A stretch of DNA of 64,000 bases from Sinomonas notoginsengisoli (GTDB lineage: Bacteria > Actinomycetota > Actinomycetes > Actinomycetales > Micrococcaceae): the NCBI RefSeq assembly GCF_021554725.1, contig NZ_JAIZDP010000009.1, positions 1 through 64,000 on the forward strand. Direction: 5' to 3'. This document shows positions 43,977 to 53,359 of the stretch, piece by piece (positions within the stretch are counted from its first letter, which is position 1; each line of letters opens with the position of its first letter). Below the pieces are notes generated by a model. The model ran no database searches, was not told where the DNA came from, and saw only the letters and a list, made by a program, of their open reading frames with translations. Position numbers and translations under genes: made by a program.

Positions 43977-45080
43977 CTAGGCCTGGCGTTCCACCACTGC
44001 GTCCGCGAAGGCGGAGAGCGAGTCCTTGACCACGCCCTCGGGCAGAGGGCGAAGGGCGGACTTGGCGGCGTCGGCCCACTCCCGCGCCACAGCCCATGAC
44101 TGCTCCGTCACGGGGTGCGCGGCGATGGCCTCGACGGCGGCCGCCAGCGCGTCGTCGCCCGCGAGGTCCGCGTCCACGAGGGCGAGGGCGCGCTGGGCGG
44201 AGGCGTCGCCCTCGGCCGCGGCCCGCCGCAGCAGCAGGACGGGCAGGGTCGGGACGCCCTCGCGAAGGTCGGTCCCGGCGATCTTGCCGGAGGTGACCTT
44301 GCCGCCTGTGACGTCGATGACGTCGTCGGCGAGCTGGAAGGCAACGCCGACCTTCTCGCCGTAGTCCACGAGGACCTCCTCGTACTCGGTGGGAGCTCCG
44401 GAGAAGATCACGCCGAACTGGCCGGACGCGGCGATGAGCGAGCCGGTCTTGTCGGACAGCACGGAGATGTAGTGCTCGAGCGGGTCCTCGCCCTCCCGGG
44501 GGCCCACGGTCTCGTGCAGCTGGCCGAGGCACAGTCGCTCGAACGTGCGCGCCTGGATGGACAGGGCACGGCCGCCGAGGTCGGAGACGAGGATCGAGGC
44601 ACGGGCAAAGATGAGGTCCCCGGCAAGGATCGCCACGGTGTTGCCCCACACCTCGTGCGCTGTCGGGGCGCCGCGTCGGTACGGCGCGGAGTCCATGACG
44701 TCGTCGTGGTACAGCGTCGCGAGGTGCGTGAGCTCGACGACGGCGGCAGCCTGGAGCACCTCGGCACGCTCGGAGTCGCCCAGGTGCGCAGCGAGGATGG
44801 TCAGCAGCGGGCGGATGCGCTTGCCGCCGGCCTCCATGAGGTGCCGACTCGTGGCGTCCGCGAGCGGGTCAGAGTTGGAGATGGCCTCGCGCAGTACCTT
44901 TTCGACACGTGCCATGCTCGTGGTGATCGCAGGCCCCAGCTCGGCGTCCCCCGCGATCGCCGCGAATCCCGCCGGCAGCTGCATGCCGACGGCGATCGCG
45001 GTAGTAGTGGGAGGCGGCTCGGCGGACTCGGGGCGACCGTGCCCCGCGTGCGTCCAGCGGCTGTCTGCAGATTCAGTCAC
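43977..45080 (-). CDS. Polyprenyl diphosphate synthase (menaquinone side chain)
   Basis: Long-chain prenyl transferase of about 367 residues. YHDDVMD (Asp126, Asp127, Asp130) and QLADDVIDV are the two aspartate-rich motifs that bind the substrates through magnesium, and GGKRIRP is the diphosphate-binding site. It probably makes the isoprenoid tail of menaquinone (heptaprenyl type or longer), as it lies next to menJ, menG and menF. Start GTG at 45080. The product chain length cannot be read from the sequence. Confidence 0.9.
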   Translation of the reverse strand: MTESADSRWTHAGHGRPESAEPPPTTTAIAVGMQLPAGFAAIAGDAELGPAITTSMARVEKVLREAISNSDPLADATSRHLMEAGGKRIRPLLTILAAHLGDSERAEVLQAAAVVELTHLATLYHDDVMDSAPYRRGAPTAHEVWGNTVAILAGDLIFARASILVSDLGGRALSIQARTFERLCLGQLHETVGPREGEDPLEHYISVLSDKTGSLIAASGQFGVIFSGAPTEYEEVLVDYGEKVGVAFQLADDVIDVTGGKVTSGKIAGTDLREGVPTLPVLLLRRAAAEGDASAQRALALVDADLAGDDALAAAVEAIAAHPVTEQSWAVAREWADAAKSALRPLPEGVVKDSLSAFADAVVERQA

Positions 45081-45090
45081 GGGGTCAAGC

Positions 45091-46422
45091 CTAGCTTTCG
45101 TGGGACGCTGCCCGCGCAGTGCGGGGTGGGACGGTGTTGGAAGTCGCCGGCACGAATGCCTCGAGGACTCGGATCGCCGCATCGGGGAGGGTGGTGCCGG
45201 GCCGGTCGGTGAGGTTCGCGAGGAGCCGGACCACGAAGCGCATGAGCGGCGGGACCGGCATGCCGGTGGCGAGCGCGGCCCGCATCACGGCCGGGTGACC
45301 GATCAGCGAGGCGAACGCGCGCCCGAGCGTGAAGTGGCTGCCCCACTCGCGCCGTACCCGGTCCGCGTACTGGCGGAGGCGACGGTCGACGTCGGCCTCC
45401 TCCGGCCGCGCCCGGCCCGCCGCGCGTTGGGCTGCTGATGCGTCCACGAGGGATTGGGCCGCGAACCGGGCGGACTCCATCGCGTAGGAGATGCCCTCAC
45501 CGTTGAACGGGCTGACCATGCCGCCGGCATCGCCGAGGAGGGCCATCCCGGGCACCACGTGCGGGGTGCGGTTGAAGCCCATCGGCAGGGCCGCGCCCCG
45601 GATGGGCCCGACCTGGTTGGCCTGGGTGAAGCCCCAGTCCCCCGGCATGGCGGCGGTCCATTCGCGCAGCACCTGGCGGTAGTCGAGCTTGCCGAATTCC
45701 CTGGAGGAGTTCAGGATGCCCAGGCCCACGTTGCAGGTGCCGTCCCCGACCCCGAAGACCCAGCCGTAGCCGGGGAGCGGCCGGCCGTCGGCACCGGGGA
45801 GCTCGAGCCAGCCCTCCATCCAGTCGTCCTCGTGGCGAGGACTCTCGAAGTACGTGCGGTAGGCCACACCGAGCGGGCGGTCGTCGCGTTTCGCCAGGCC
45901 GTGGGACACCGCCGCCCGGGTCGAGTTGCCGTCGGCGGCCAGAACCACGTCGGCGCGGAACTCGCGCGTCTCGCCGGTCCTCTTCCCCTCCCCGTCGAGG
46001 AGGTGCGCGCGGGCACCCACCACGCGGCCGGCGTCGTCCGTCAGGACGTCGCTGACCGAGTGCCCCTCGAGGATCTGGGCCCCGGCGGCACGGGCGTGCT
46101 CTGCCAGTGCCTCGTCGAAGCCGAGGCGTGTGCGCACCAGACCGTAGTCCGGGAAGCCCTCGAGGTCCGGCCAGGGCAGCTCGAGCCGATGGCCGCCGGC
46201 GATAAGGCGCAGGCCGCGGTTGCGCCGCCAGCCGTCCTCGACGGCGTGCGGGAGGCCGAGGAGCTGGATCTCGCGGACCGCGCGGGGTGTGAGCCCGTCG
46301 CCGCACACCTTCTCGCGCGGGAAGCGCGTCTTCTCGAGCACGGTGACAGGCACGCCGGCGCGGGCCAGGTAGTGCGCTGCAGTCGAGCCGGCGGGACCGG
46401 CCCCGATGACGAGGACTTCCAT
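45091..46422 (-). CDS. Geranylgeranyl reductase family protein, menaquinone reductase MenJ-like
   Basis: FAD-dependent reductase of about 443 residues. VLVIGAGPAGSTAAHYLARAG is the FAD-binding motif, FPREKVCGDGLTPRA the family signature and MALLGDAGGMVSPFNGEGIS the second FAD site. Members of this group saturate one isoprene unit of menaquinone (MenJ of mycobacteria) or of geranylgeranyl chains. Its place between the prenyl synthase and menG supports menaquinone. 8 bases separate it from menG. Confidence 0.87.
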   Translation of the reverse strand: MEVLVIGAGPAGSTAAHYLARAGVPVTVLEKTRFPREKVCGDGLTPRAVREIQLLGLPHAVEDGWRRNRGLRLIAGGHRLELPWPDLEGFPDYGLVRTRLGFDEALAEHARAAGAQILEGHSVSDVLTDDAGRVVGARAHLLDGEGKRTGETREFRADVVLAADGNSTRAAVSHGLAKRDDRPLGVAYRTYFESPRHEDDWMEGWLELPGADGRPLPGYGWVFGVGDGTCNVGLGILNSSREFGKLDYRQVLREWTAAMPGDWGFTQANQVGPIRGAALPMGFNRTPHVVPGMALLGDAGGMVSPFNGEGISYAMESARFAAQSLVDASAAQRAAGRARPEEADVDRRLRQYADRVRREWGSHFTLGRAFASLIGHPAVMRAALATGMPVPPLMRFVVRLLANLTDRPGTTLPDAAIRVLEAFVPATSNTVPPRTARAASHES

Positions 46423-46430
46423 GGGTGCCG

Positions 46431-47213
46431 TCAGTGCGCGGCGGAGCGGCGGGCGCGGCGGACCTTCGTGAGCGGCACGGCCGCTGGCGCCGTGGCCGCC
46501 GCGGGCTTGTGGGCCCGATGCACGGCGACGATGCCGCCGGAGAGGTTCCGGTAGGTCACGTCCGTCCAGCCGGCTTGGGTGAGCCACGCGGCGAGGTTGT
46601 CCTGGTCCGGCCACGCCCGGATCGACTCGGCGAGGTACACGTAGGCATCCGGGTTCGAGGACGCCCGGCGGGCCACCTCCGGGAGGGCACGCATGAGGTA
46701 CTCGATGTACATGGTGCGCCAGAGCGGGTTGGTGGGCGTGGAGAACTCGGCGATCACGAGCCGGCCGCCCGGCTTGGTCACGCGCAGCATCTCCGCCAGG
46801 GCCTTGCGGGGCTCGTTGACGTTGCGCAGGCCGAAGCTGATCGTGACGGCATCGAAGGAGTTCTCCGCAAACGGCAGGCTGGTCGCGTCCCCGGCGATGA
46901 AGTCGATGTCCGGGCGCCGGCGCTTGCCCACGCGGAGCATGCCGAGCGAGAAGTCGCAGGCCACGACGTCCACTCCGGCATCCGCATACGGCTCGGAGGA
47001 GGTGCCCGTCCCCGCGGCGAGGTCGAGGACGCGCTGGCCCGGGTCCGCGTCGACCGCCTCGAGGACCACCTTCCGCCACCGGCGGGTCTGGCCGAGCGAG
47101 AGGAGGTCGTTCATCACGTCGTACCGAGGGGCCACCTCGTCGAACATGGTGGCGACCTCGTCGGGCCGCTTCTCGAGGGATGCCCTGCTGCCTGCGTTGT
47201 TCACCCGCACCAT
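46431..47213 (-). CDS. menG: Demethylmenaquinone methyltransferase
   Basis: SAM-dependent methyltransferase of 260 residues, UbiE/MenG family. [16 protein letters not shown] is the SAM site, [18 protein letters not shown] the N-terminal signature and [13 protein letters not shown] the second conserved block. It carries out the last step of menaquinone synthesis. The C-terminus has a basic Ala/Pro tail of about 25 residues beyond the usual end. Divergent from menF. Confidence 0.95.
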   Translation of the reverse strand: MVRVNNAGSRASLEKRPDEVATMFDEVAPRYDVMNDLLSLGQTRRWRKVVLEAVDADPGQRVLDLAAGTGTSSEPYADAGVDVVACDFSLGMLRVGKRRRPDIDFIAGDATSLPFAENSFDAVTISFGLRNVNEPRKALAEMLRVTKPGGRLVIAEFSTPTNPLWRTMYIEYLMRALPEVARRASSNPDAYVYLAESIRAWPDQDNLAAWLTQAGWTDVTYRNLSGGIVAVHRAHKPAAATAPAAVPLTKVRRARRSAAH

Positions 47214-47263
47214 TCTGCCAAACTTCTCGGCGGCGCCCCGTCCTTGAGTACTCTTGATCCATC

Positions 47264-48583
47264 ATGAAGCACCCCTTGCGCGCCCTCACGGTCGATCTGG
47301 GCACCACCGACCTCCCAGCGCTCCTGAGCGATCCCGACGCGCAATGCTGGATCCGCCGCGGTGAGGGCCAGGTCGGCTTCGGCGAGGCGGCGCGGTTCTC
47401 CGTCACCGGTCCGGAACGGTTCATCGAGGCCGAGGCGTGGTGGAAGCAGACCGTCCTCGAGGCCCAGATCCGTGACGACGTTCAGCATGCCGGGACCGGG
47501 CTTCTCGCCTTCGGCAGCTTCGCGTTCTCCAAGACCTCCCCATGCCCCTCGCGGCTCGTCGTGCCCGAACTGACCGTCGGCCTCCGGGACGGGCGCGCCT
47601 GGGCCACGCTGGTGACCGGCAGCGAGCCGTCCAAGGCCGAGGTGAGGGGCGCCGTCGTGCGCGCCCTCGCAGGAGAGCGGAAGCGCACGACGGCGGCGGT
47701 CGGCTCGGCGGGCAGCCTCGCCTCGGGCGGCGCGGGCCTCGCCGGGCCCGTGACCCTCGGACCGGGTGCGCTGGGGGAACAGACCTGGATGGACGCGGTG
47801 TCCGCGGGGGTGGCGCACATCGCTGCCGGGGAGCTCGAAAAGCTCGTGCTCGCGCGGGACATCGTGGTCGAGAAGGGCGCGGGGATCGCGCGCAACGAGG
47901 TGCTGCGGTGGCTCGCGGCCGCCTACCGGGACACGTGGGTCTACGGCGTGGACGGGCTGGTGGGCGCCACCCCTGAGATGCTCATCCAGGTCGCGGGGCG
48001 CACGGCCCAGGCGAGGGTGCTCGCGGGGACGCTGGACCGGCGCGAGGCGAACGGCAAGGGCCTCGACTACGCCGAGCGGGTGCTCGCCGGGTCGCCGAAG
48101 CAGCGGCACGAGCACGAGATCGCGATCCAGTCGCTCACCACAGCCCTCGAGCCGTTCTCGGAGGCCATGAACTCCCATGCCGAGCCGTTCATCCTCGAGC
48201 TGCCCAACGTCTTCCACCTGGCCTCGGATGTGAAGGCGGAGCTCGCCGACGTCGAGGGGCACGTGCCGACCTCGCTGGCGCTCATCAACGCCCTGCACCC
48301 GACGGCGGCTGTGTGCGGCACCCCGACCGAGGTGGCGGGCGCCCTGATCCGTGAGCTCGAGGCCATGGACCGCGGACCGTACGCGGGGCCGGTGGGGTGG
48401 CTCGACGCTGCGGGGAACGGCGAGTGGGGCATCGCGCTGCGCGGCGGGGTGATCGAGTCGCCTACTGCCATGCGGCTCTACGCGGGGTGCGGGATCGTCG
48501 AGGCGTCGGACCCTGCGGCGGAGCTGGCCGAGACGTGGGCCAAGTTCCGCCCGATGCTCGAGGCGCTCGGCGTCGAGCGCTAG
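47264..48583 (+). CDS. menF: Isochorismate synthase
   Basis: Chorismate-binding enzyme of 439 residues. The C-terminal catalytic part has LEKLVLARDIVVE, FLAGTLD-like VLAGTLDRREANG, HPTAAVCGTPTEVA and YAGPVGWLDAAGNGEW, the block that marks isochorismate synthases (MenF/EntC/DhbC). With menD and menC downstream in the window, it serves menaquinone synthesis rather than a siderophore. It is transcribed divergently from menG and stops before a hairpin. Confidence 0.93.
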   Translation: MKHPLRALTVDLGTTDLPALLSDPDAQCWIRRGEGQVGFGEAARFSVTGPERFIEAEAWWKQTVLEAQIRDDVQHAGTGLLAFGSFAFSKTSPCPSRLVVPELTVGLRDGRAWATLVTGSEPSKAEVRGAVVRALAGERKRTTAAVGSAGSLASGGAGLAGPVTLGPGALGEQTWMDAVSAGVAHIAAGELEKLVLARDIVVEKGAGIARNEVLRWLAAAYRDTWVYGVDGLVGATPEMLIQVAGRTAQARVLAGTLDRREANGKGLDYAERVLAGSPKQRHEHEIAIQSLTTALEPFSEAMNSHAEPFILELPNVFHLASDVKAELADVEGHVPTSLALINALHPTAAVCGTPTEVAGALIRELEAMDRGPYAGPVGWLDAAGNGEWGIALRGGVIESPTAMRLYAGCGIVEASDPAAELAETWAKFRPMLEALGVER

Positions 48584-48612
48584 GGCGAGCCGGCGGGCCG
48601 CATTCGCCACGC

Positions 48613-48651
48613 CAGGGACCCCGCAACGGCTTCCTTCCGTCGGGGTCCCTG
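48613..48651. terminator. Terminator between menF and the amino-acid ABC genes
   Basis: CAGGGACCCCG (48613-48623) pairs with CGGGGTCCCTG (48641-48651), a perfect 11-bp stem with an inner ACGG/CCGT stem. Lies between convergent transcription units. Confidence 0.85.
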
Positions 48652-48692
48652 ACGGCCTTCGCGGGGTTGCAGTGCCGCGGGCGGCGCTCTCC

Positions 48693-49499
48693 CTAGAGGA
48701 CCTTGCCGAGGAAGGCCTTGGTGCGTTCGTGCTGCGGGTTGGCGATGATCTCGCGGGGATTACCCGACTCGACCACCACACCGCCGTCCATGAAGGTCAG
48801 GGTGTCCCCGACTTCGCGGGCGAACCCGATCTCATGGGTCACCACGATCATCGTCATGCCGGACTTCGCAAGGTCCTTCATGACGTTGAGCACATCCCCC
48901 ACTAGCTCGGGGTCGAGGGCCGAGGTCGGCTCGTCGAAGAGCATGAGCTCGGGCTCCATGGCCAGCGCGCGCGCAATGGCGACGCGCTGCTGCTGGCCGC
49001 CGGAGAGCTGCGCCGGGTAGTGGTTGGCCCGGTCGGAGAGCCCCACCTGGTCGAGCAGCTCGAGGCCACGCTTCCGGGCCGAGGCCTTGTCTCGGCCCTT
49101 GACCTGGACGGGGGCTTCCATGACGTTCTCGAGGGCCGTCTTGTGGCCGAAGAGGTTGAATCGCTGGAACACCATGCCGATGTTGCGGCGCTGGCGTGCG
49201 ATGTCTTTGACGGTCAGCTCATGGAGCTTGCCGCCGTGCTCGCGGTAGCCGATGAGCTCGTCGTTGACCCAGATCCGGCCTGCGCTGATCGACTCGAGGT
49301 GGTTGATGCAGCGCAGCAGGGTGGACTTGCCCGACCCCGAAGGGCCGACCAGGACCGCGACCTCACCCTGCTGGACAGTCATGTCGATCCCGCGCAGCAC
49401 GTGGTGCTGGCCGAAGTACTTGTGCACGTCCTGGATCCGGACGAGCTCCTTCGCCCCGGGGGCGGCGTGGTGGATGCTCTCGGGCGCCGGTGCGCTCAT
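48693..49499 (-). CDS. Polar amino acid ABC transporter ATP-binding protein
   Basis: ATPase of 268 residues. GPSGSGKST is Walker [16 protein letters not shown] the signature and [14 protein letters not shown] Walker B, with [17 protein letters not shown] in the Q-loop, typical of GlnQ/HisP proteins. Works with the permease and binding protein upstream on the same strand; the ATG overlaps the permease stop by 4 bases. The specific amino acid is not evident. Confidence 0.93.
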   Translation of the reverse strand: MSAPAPESIHHAAPGAKELVRIQDVHKYFGQHHVLRGIDMTVQQGEVAVLVGPSGSGKSTLLRCINHLESISAGRIWVNDELIGYREHGGKLHELTVKDIARQRRNIGMVFQRFNLFGHKTALENVMEAPVQVKGRDKASARKRGLELLDQVGLSDRANHYPAQLSGGQQQRVAIARALAMEPELMLFDEPTSALDPELVGDVLNVMKDLAKSGMTMIVVTHEIGFAREVGDTLTFMDGGVVVESGNPREIIANPQHERTKAFLGKVL

Positions 49500-50494
49500 C
49501 GTCCGCTCTCCTCGATGTCCTTGCCGGTCACGGTCGGGCCGCCGGGCATGGTGCCCCCGGGGCCAAGGCCAGCGGCAGCGGCCTTGGCCGCCGCACCGTT
49601 CACTGGGGCCTGGACCAGGTTGTCGACGCCCCTGCCGTAGTACTTCTCGATGTAGTGCTGGCCGACCATGAGGATGCTGGTGACCACGAGGTACCACGCG
49701 GCCGCCACGATCAGCAGTGGGATCGGCAGGTATGTCCGGTTCGCGAGAGTATTGGTCACGAACGTCAGGTCCAGGGTGAACGGCACAGCGAGGACAAGCG
49801 AGGTGGTCTTGAGCATGCCGATCGTCTCATTGCCCGTCGGGGGGACGATCACGCGCATGGCCTGCGGCAGCACAATTCGCCACATGATCTTGGTCCCCCG
49901 CATGCCGAGCGCCTCCGCAGCCTCGACCTGGCCCTTGTCCACGGACTTCAAGCCCGCACGGAAGATCTCGGCGAGGTATGCGGACTCGTTCAGGCCCAGG
50001 CCCAGCACTGCGGCCCAGAAGGCGTTGAGCAGGTCCTGGGTGGTGAAGCTGAGCAGCTCCGGGCCGAAGGGGACACCGACGCTCAGCTTCGGGTACAGCA
50101 CCGAGACGAGTCCCCAGAAGATGAGCTGGGTGTAGACAGGGGTTCCGCGGAAGAACCACACCCAGAACCACGACGACCAGCGCAGGATCGGGTTGTCCGA
50201 CTGCCGCATGAATGCGAGGACGACCGCGAGGACGATCGCGAGGACCATCGACAGGACGGTGAGGAGGAGCGTCCACCCCACGCCCCGCACCACGTTCACA
50301 TCGAGGATGTAGAGCGCAAAGGTGTCCCAGTGGAAGTTGGGATTAGTGGCCAGGCTCTGGATCGCCAAGGCCGCGACGATGAGGATGACGGCCGCCCCGA
50401 CCCACCGGCCGGGGTGACGCACCGGCACGGCCTTGATCAGCTGCGGCGAGCCGCCCTTCACGGCCTCTGGGGTTTCGGCCCTATGAACAGTCAT
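49496..50494 (-). CDS. Polar amino acid ABC transporter permease
   Basis: Permease of about 332 residues, one long subunit for a homodimer. Five to six hydrophobic segments; [16 protein letters not shown] is the conserved loop of the HisM/GlnP family and [21 protein letters not shown] the EAA loop. A Gly/Ala/Pro-rich tail of about 40 residues extends beyond the last helix. Separated from the binding-protein gene by 5 bases. Confidence 0.92.
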   Translation of the reverse strand: MTVHRAETPEAVKGGSPQLIKAVPVRHPGRWVGAAVILIVAALAIQSLATNPNFHWDTFALYILDVNVVRGVGWTLLLTVLSMVLAIVLAVVLAFMRQSDNPILRWSSWFWVWFFRGTPVYTQLIFWGLVSVLYPKLSVGVPFGPELLSFTTQDLLNAFWAAVLGLGLNESAYLAEIFRAGLKSVDKGQVEAAEALGMRGTKIMWRIVLPQAMRVIVPPTGNETIGMLKTTSLVLAVPFTLDLTFVTNTLANRTYLPIPLLIVAAAWYLVVTSILMVGQHYIEKYYGRGVDNLVQAPVNGAAAKAAAAGLGPGGTMPGGPTVTGKDIEESGR

Positions 50495-50499
50495 GGCAC

Positions 50500-51441
50500 T
50501 CACGACGAGACAGACGGGTTGACTTCGGACTTGGAGACAGCGCCCTCGGAGTTGTTCCACGTCGCGAGGATCTTCTTGTAGGAGCCGTCGCCCATGAGCT
50601 TGGTCAGGGCCTTCTGGACGAGGTCAGTGAGCGCCGTGTCGCTCTTTGCCACGGCGATGCCCTGCGGGGCGGCGTCGTACGTGTCGCCGATCTTCTCCAC
50701 CCCGCCGTTGGTCTGCTGGATGGCATAGCCGGTGATCGGCGAGTCCGCGGCCATCGCGTCGAGGCTACCGCTCACGAGGCGGGTATTGAGATCGGTCTGC
50801 GCCTTGAGCGAGACGATGTTGATGGCCTGCTTCCCGGACGCCGTGCACTTGGCGTTGCGGTCCTTGAGGTCTGGATCCTCCTGGACGGTGCCCGTCTGGA
50901 CGCCGATCGTCTTCCCGCACACGTCGTCCAGCGAGAACTTCTTCGGATTGCCCTTCTGCACGGCCCACGCGGTGCCGGCATTGAAGTAGCTCACGAAGTT
51001 GACGGCCTGGAGGCGCTCCTTGTTGATGGTGAAGGAGCTGATGCCGAGATCGTACTTGGGGCCGAGAGCGGGCAGGATGCCGGTGAAGTCTGCTGTCTGG
51101 ACCTCGACCTTGAGGCCCAGAACGGCGCCGATCGCCTTCGCGAGGTCTACGTCGTAGCCCATCGGCGTGTGGTTGTCCGCGCCCCCGAGGAACTCTGCCG
51201 GGGCGTAGGTCGTGTCGGAGCCGACCACGAGGGTGCCTTTGGACTTGATGGGAGCCGGCACCTGCGATGCGAGCGAATCATCCTTCGCGACGGACGTGGG
51301 GTCGAATGACGCTGACGACGCCGACGACGCCGGCTTGCTCCCGCCACCGGTTTCGGAGGCGTTGGTGCAGGCCGTAAGGGCCAGCGCGCCGACGGCGAGG
51401 ACGGCCGCGCCCTTGACCGCGAGCTTCGCGGAGAAAGTCAT
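50500..51441 (-). CDS. Amino acid ABC transporter substrate-binding lipoprotein
   Basis: Lipoprotein of 313 residues. The signal ends at LTAC with Cys25, followed by a Ser/Gly-rich linker. GTLVVGSDTTYAPAEFLG and MGYDVDLAKAIGAVLGLKVE are typical of the family 3 solute-binding proteins. First gene of the transporter operon; likely binds a polar or cationic amino acid. Confidence 0.92.
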   Translation of the reverse strand: MTFSAKLAVKGAAVLAVGALALTACTNASETGGGSKPASSASSASFDPTSVAKDDSLASQVPAPIKSKGTLVVGSDTTYAPAEFLGGADNHTPMGYDVDLAKAIGAVLGLKVEVQTADFTGILPALGPKYDLGISSFTINKERLQAVNFVSYFNAGTAWAVQKGNPKKFSLDDVCGKTIGVQTGTVQEDPDLKDRNAKCTASGKQAINIVSLKAQTDLNTRLVSGSLDAMAADSPITGYAIQQTNGGVEKIGDTYDAAPQGIAVAKSDTALTDLVQKALTKLMGDGSYKKILATWNNSEGAVSKSEVNPSVSS

Positions 51442-51626
51442 ATGTCTGCCTTCACTTGGAGGTGCGTGTCGGAAGTGCTAGTGCGACGACCCATCCTACC
51501 GTGTCACCAGCAGGATGAGATGTGCATCACAGACAACTAATGTTTCACCATTGGACAATATCGGAGAGCCCGAATCAAGCCCGGGGCGAGGAGATGGTTC
51601 TGGAATTCCAGACTGGGCCGGTCCGG

Positions 51627-53321
51627 CTAGGACCGGACGCCGACCGCGTCGACCACCGCAGCGCGGATCCGGCCATGCAGCGCCCTGAGCCCGCTCCGGT
51701 CAACGCGCGCCTCGATGATCTCACGCCCAGCCCGCCGGGGAGCCGAGAGCGCGTCGGCGGCCTCCGCCGTCGTCCGCACGAGTGTGTGCCGTACCCCGTA
51801 CGCGGCGGCGAGCGCACGCAGGTCGGCGCGGTGCGGTGTCCCGAAGAGACGTTCGACCGCGACTCCCGCCCCCGGGTGGCCCGGCTCGCGGCCCACCCTG
51901 CCGTGCTCGAGGAGGCCGAAGATCGCGCCCCCGGAGTCGTTCAGCACGACGGCGCGAACATCGGGTTCCGCCTCCCCCTCCCCGATGAGCAGGCCGCCCG
52001 CGTCGTGCAGGAGCGTCAGGTCCCCGAGGAAGACGGTGGTCTCGATGCGACGGCCGAGCCAGAGCCCACTGGCCGTCGAGACGGTGCCGTCGATGCCCGC
52101 CAGGCCCCTGTTGGCGAAGACGCGCGCGGCTGGCTGGGGGGCAGGGGCGGCCGCGAGGTCCACGTCCCGGATGCCGTTCGACGAGCCGAGCATGAGCTGG
52201 CCTCGGGCGTTCTCCCACACGAGCTGCGCGAGGCGCGGCCCCGTGAGCGGCGCGCCCGGGCCGGTGATGATCCGGTCCACCGCCTCCTGCGCGGCGGCGC
52301 CGGCGAGGAGCCACGCATCGAGCCAGCCCTCGGCGCCGCGCCCGGCAAAGCCGGAGAGGACGTCGAGGTCGTCGATGAGCCGCTCGCGGCGGCGCCCCTC
52401 GCGGAACCAGGCGGCGGGGCGTGCGTGGTACAGCGCAGTCTGGACGCCTTCCCGTGCGAGGAGCTTGGTGACAGGCCGAGAGAGGGTGGGGCGCCCGAAC
52501 AGGACGACCCGCTCGATGGCGTCCCCAGGCGGCCCGTCGAGCAGGAGCCGGTACGGACCCACAGCGTGACCGCCGAACCGCGCGTTCGAGGTCGGCTCCG
52601 CGAGGAGCGGCAGCCCGTGCGCGGCTGCGAATGCCTCCGCGAGCGGCCCCGCACCATGGCCCGCGAGGACCGCCGTGCGCCGGGGCGGTAGACCGCCGAG
52701 GGCCGCGACCGGAGGGCGGCGGTACGCATACGGCTGCACCGGCGGCGCGTCCCATCCGCCCAGCGAGGGCTCCCAGCCCTCCTGGGGAACGAGCGGCTCG
52801 CGGAAGCACAGGTTGAGCTGGGCTGGGCCCGCCGGAACGCCGTCGAGTGCGCCGGTCGCCGCGGAGAGCGCCGTCCGCACGGAGGACGACGGCGACGCGC
52901 CCGCCTCGACCGTCGCCGCGAAGCGCACGTGCTCGCCGAAGAGGTCGAACTGCTCGGTGGTCTGGTTGGCCCCGGTGCCGTGCAGATCCTCGGGCCGGTC
53001 TGCGGAGAGCACCACGAGCGGGACCTCCGCGTGGTTCGCCTCCATCACGGCGGGCACAAGATTCCCCACGGCCGAGCCGCTCGTGGTGACGACCGCCGTC
53101 GGCCGTCCCGAGGAGAGCGCGGCGCCGAGCGCCGTGAAGCCGCCCACCCGCTCGTCGATCCGGACCACGAGCTCGAGGTGGCCGCGCCCCTCCGCCTCGG
53201 CGAGCGCGTACGCGAGCGGCGCGCTGCGGGACCCGGGGCAGACGACGACACAGCGGACGCCGCCCGCGAGCAGCTCGTTGACTGCTTCGCGGGCGGCGTC
53301 GATGGAACTGAGGGGACTCAC
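51627..53321 (-). CDS. menD: SEPHCHC synthase MenD
   Basis: Thiamine-diphosphate enzyme of 564 residues that joins 2-oxoglutarate to isochorismate. VVVCPGSRSAPLAYAL, RIDERVGGFTALGAAL (with the TPP-activating glutamate) and TSGSAVGNLVPAVMEA are hallmarks of MenD; the C-terminal FLGDLTLLHDAGGLLIG and VVLNDSGGAIFGLLE hold the TPP-magnesium site. Separated from menF by the ABC operon and from menC by phoX-like gene, so the menaquinone genes are interrupted. Confidence 0.95.
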   Translation of the reverse strand: MSPLSSIDAAREAVNELLAGGVRCVVVCPGSRSAPLAYALAEAEGRGHLELVVRIDERVGGFTALGAALSSGRPTAVVTTSGSAVGNLVPAVMEANHAEVPLVVLSADRPEDLHGTGANQTTEQFDLFGEHVRFAATVEAGASPSSSVRTALSAATGALDGVPAGPAQLNLCFREPLVPQEGWEPSLGGWDAPPVQPYAYRRPPVAALGGLPPRRTAVLAGHGAGPLAEAFAAAHGLPLLAEPTSNARFGGHAVGPYRLLLDGPPGDAIERVVLFGRPTLSRPVTKLLAREGVQTALYHARPAAWFREGRRRERLIDDLDVLSGFAGRGAEGWLDAWLLAGAAAQEAVDRIITGPGAPLTGPRLAQLVWENARGQLMLGSSNGIRDVDLAAAPAPQPAARVFANRGLAGIDGTVSTASGLWLGRRIETTVFLGDLTLLHDAGGLLIGEGEAEPDVRAVVLNDSGGAIFGLLEHGRVGREPGHPGAGVAVERLFGTPHRADLRALAAAYGVRHTLVRTTAEAADALSAPRRAGREIIEARVDRSGLRALHGRIRAAVVDAVGVRS

Positions 53322-53359
53322 CTTCCCATCGTAGGGTTTCGGCTGGGTTCAGCGACCGA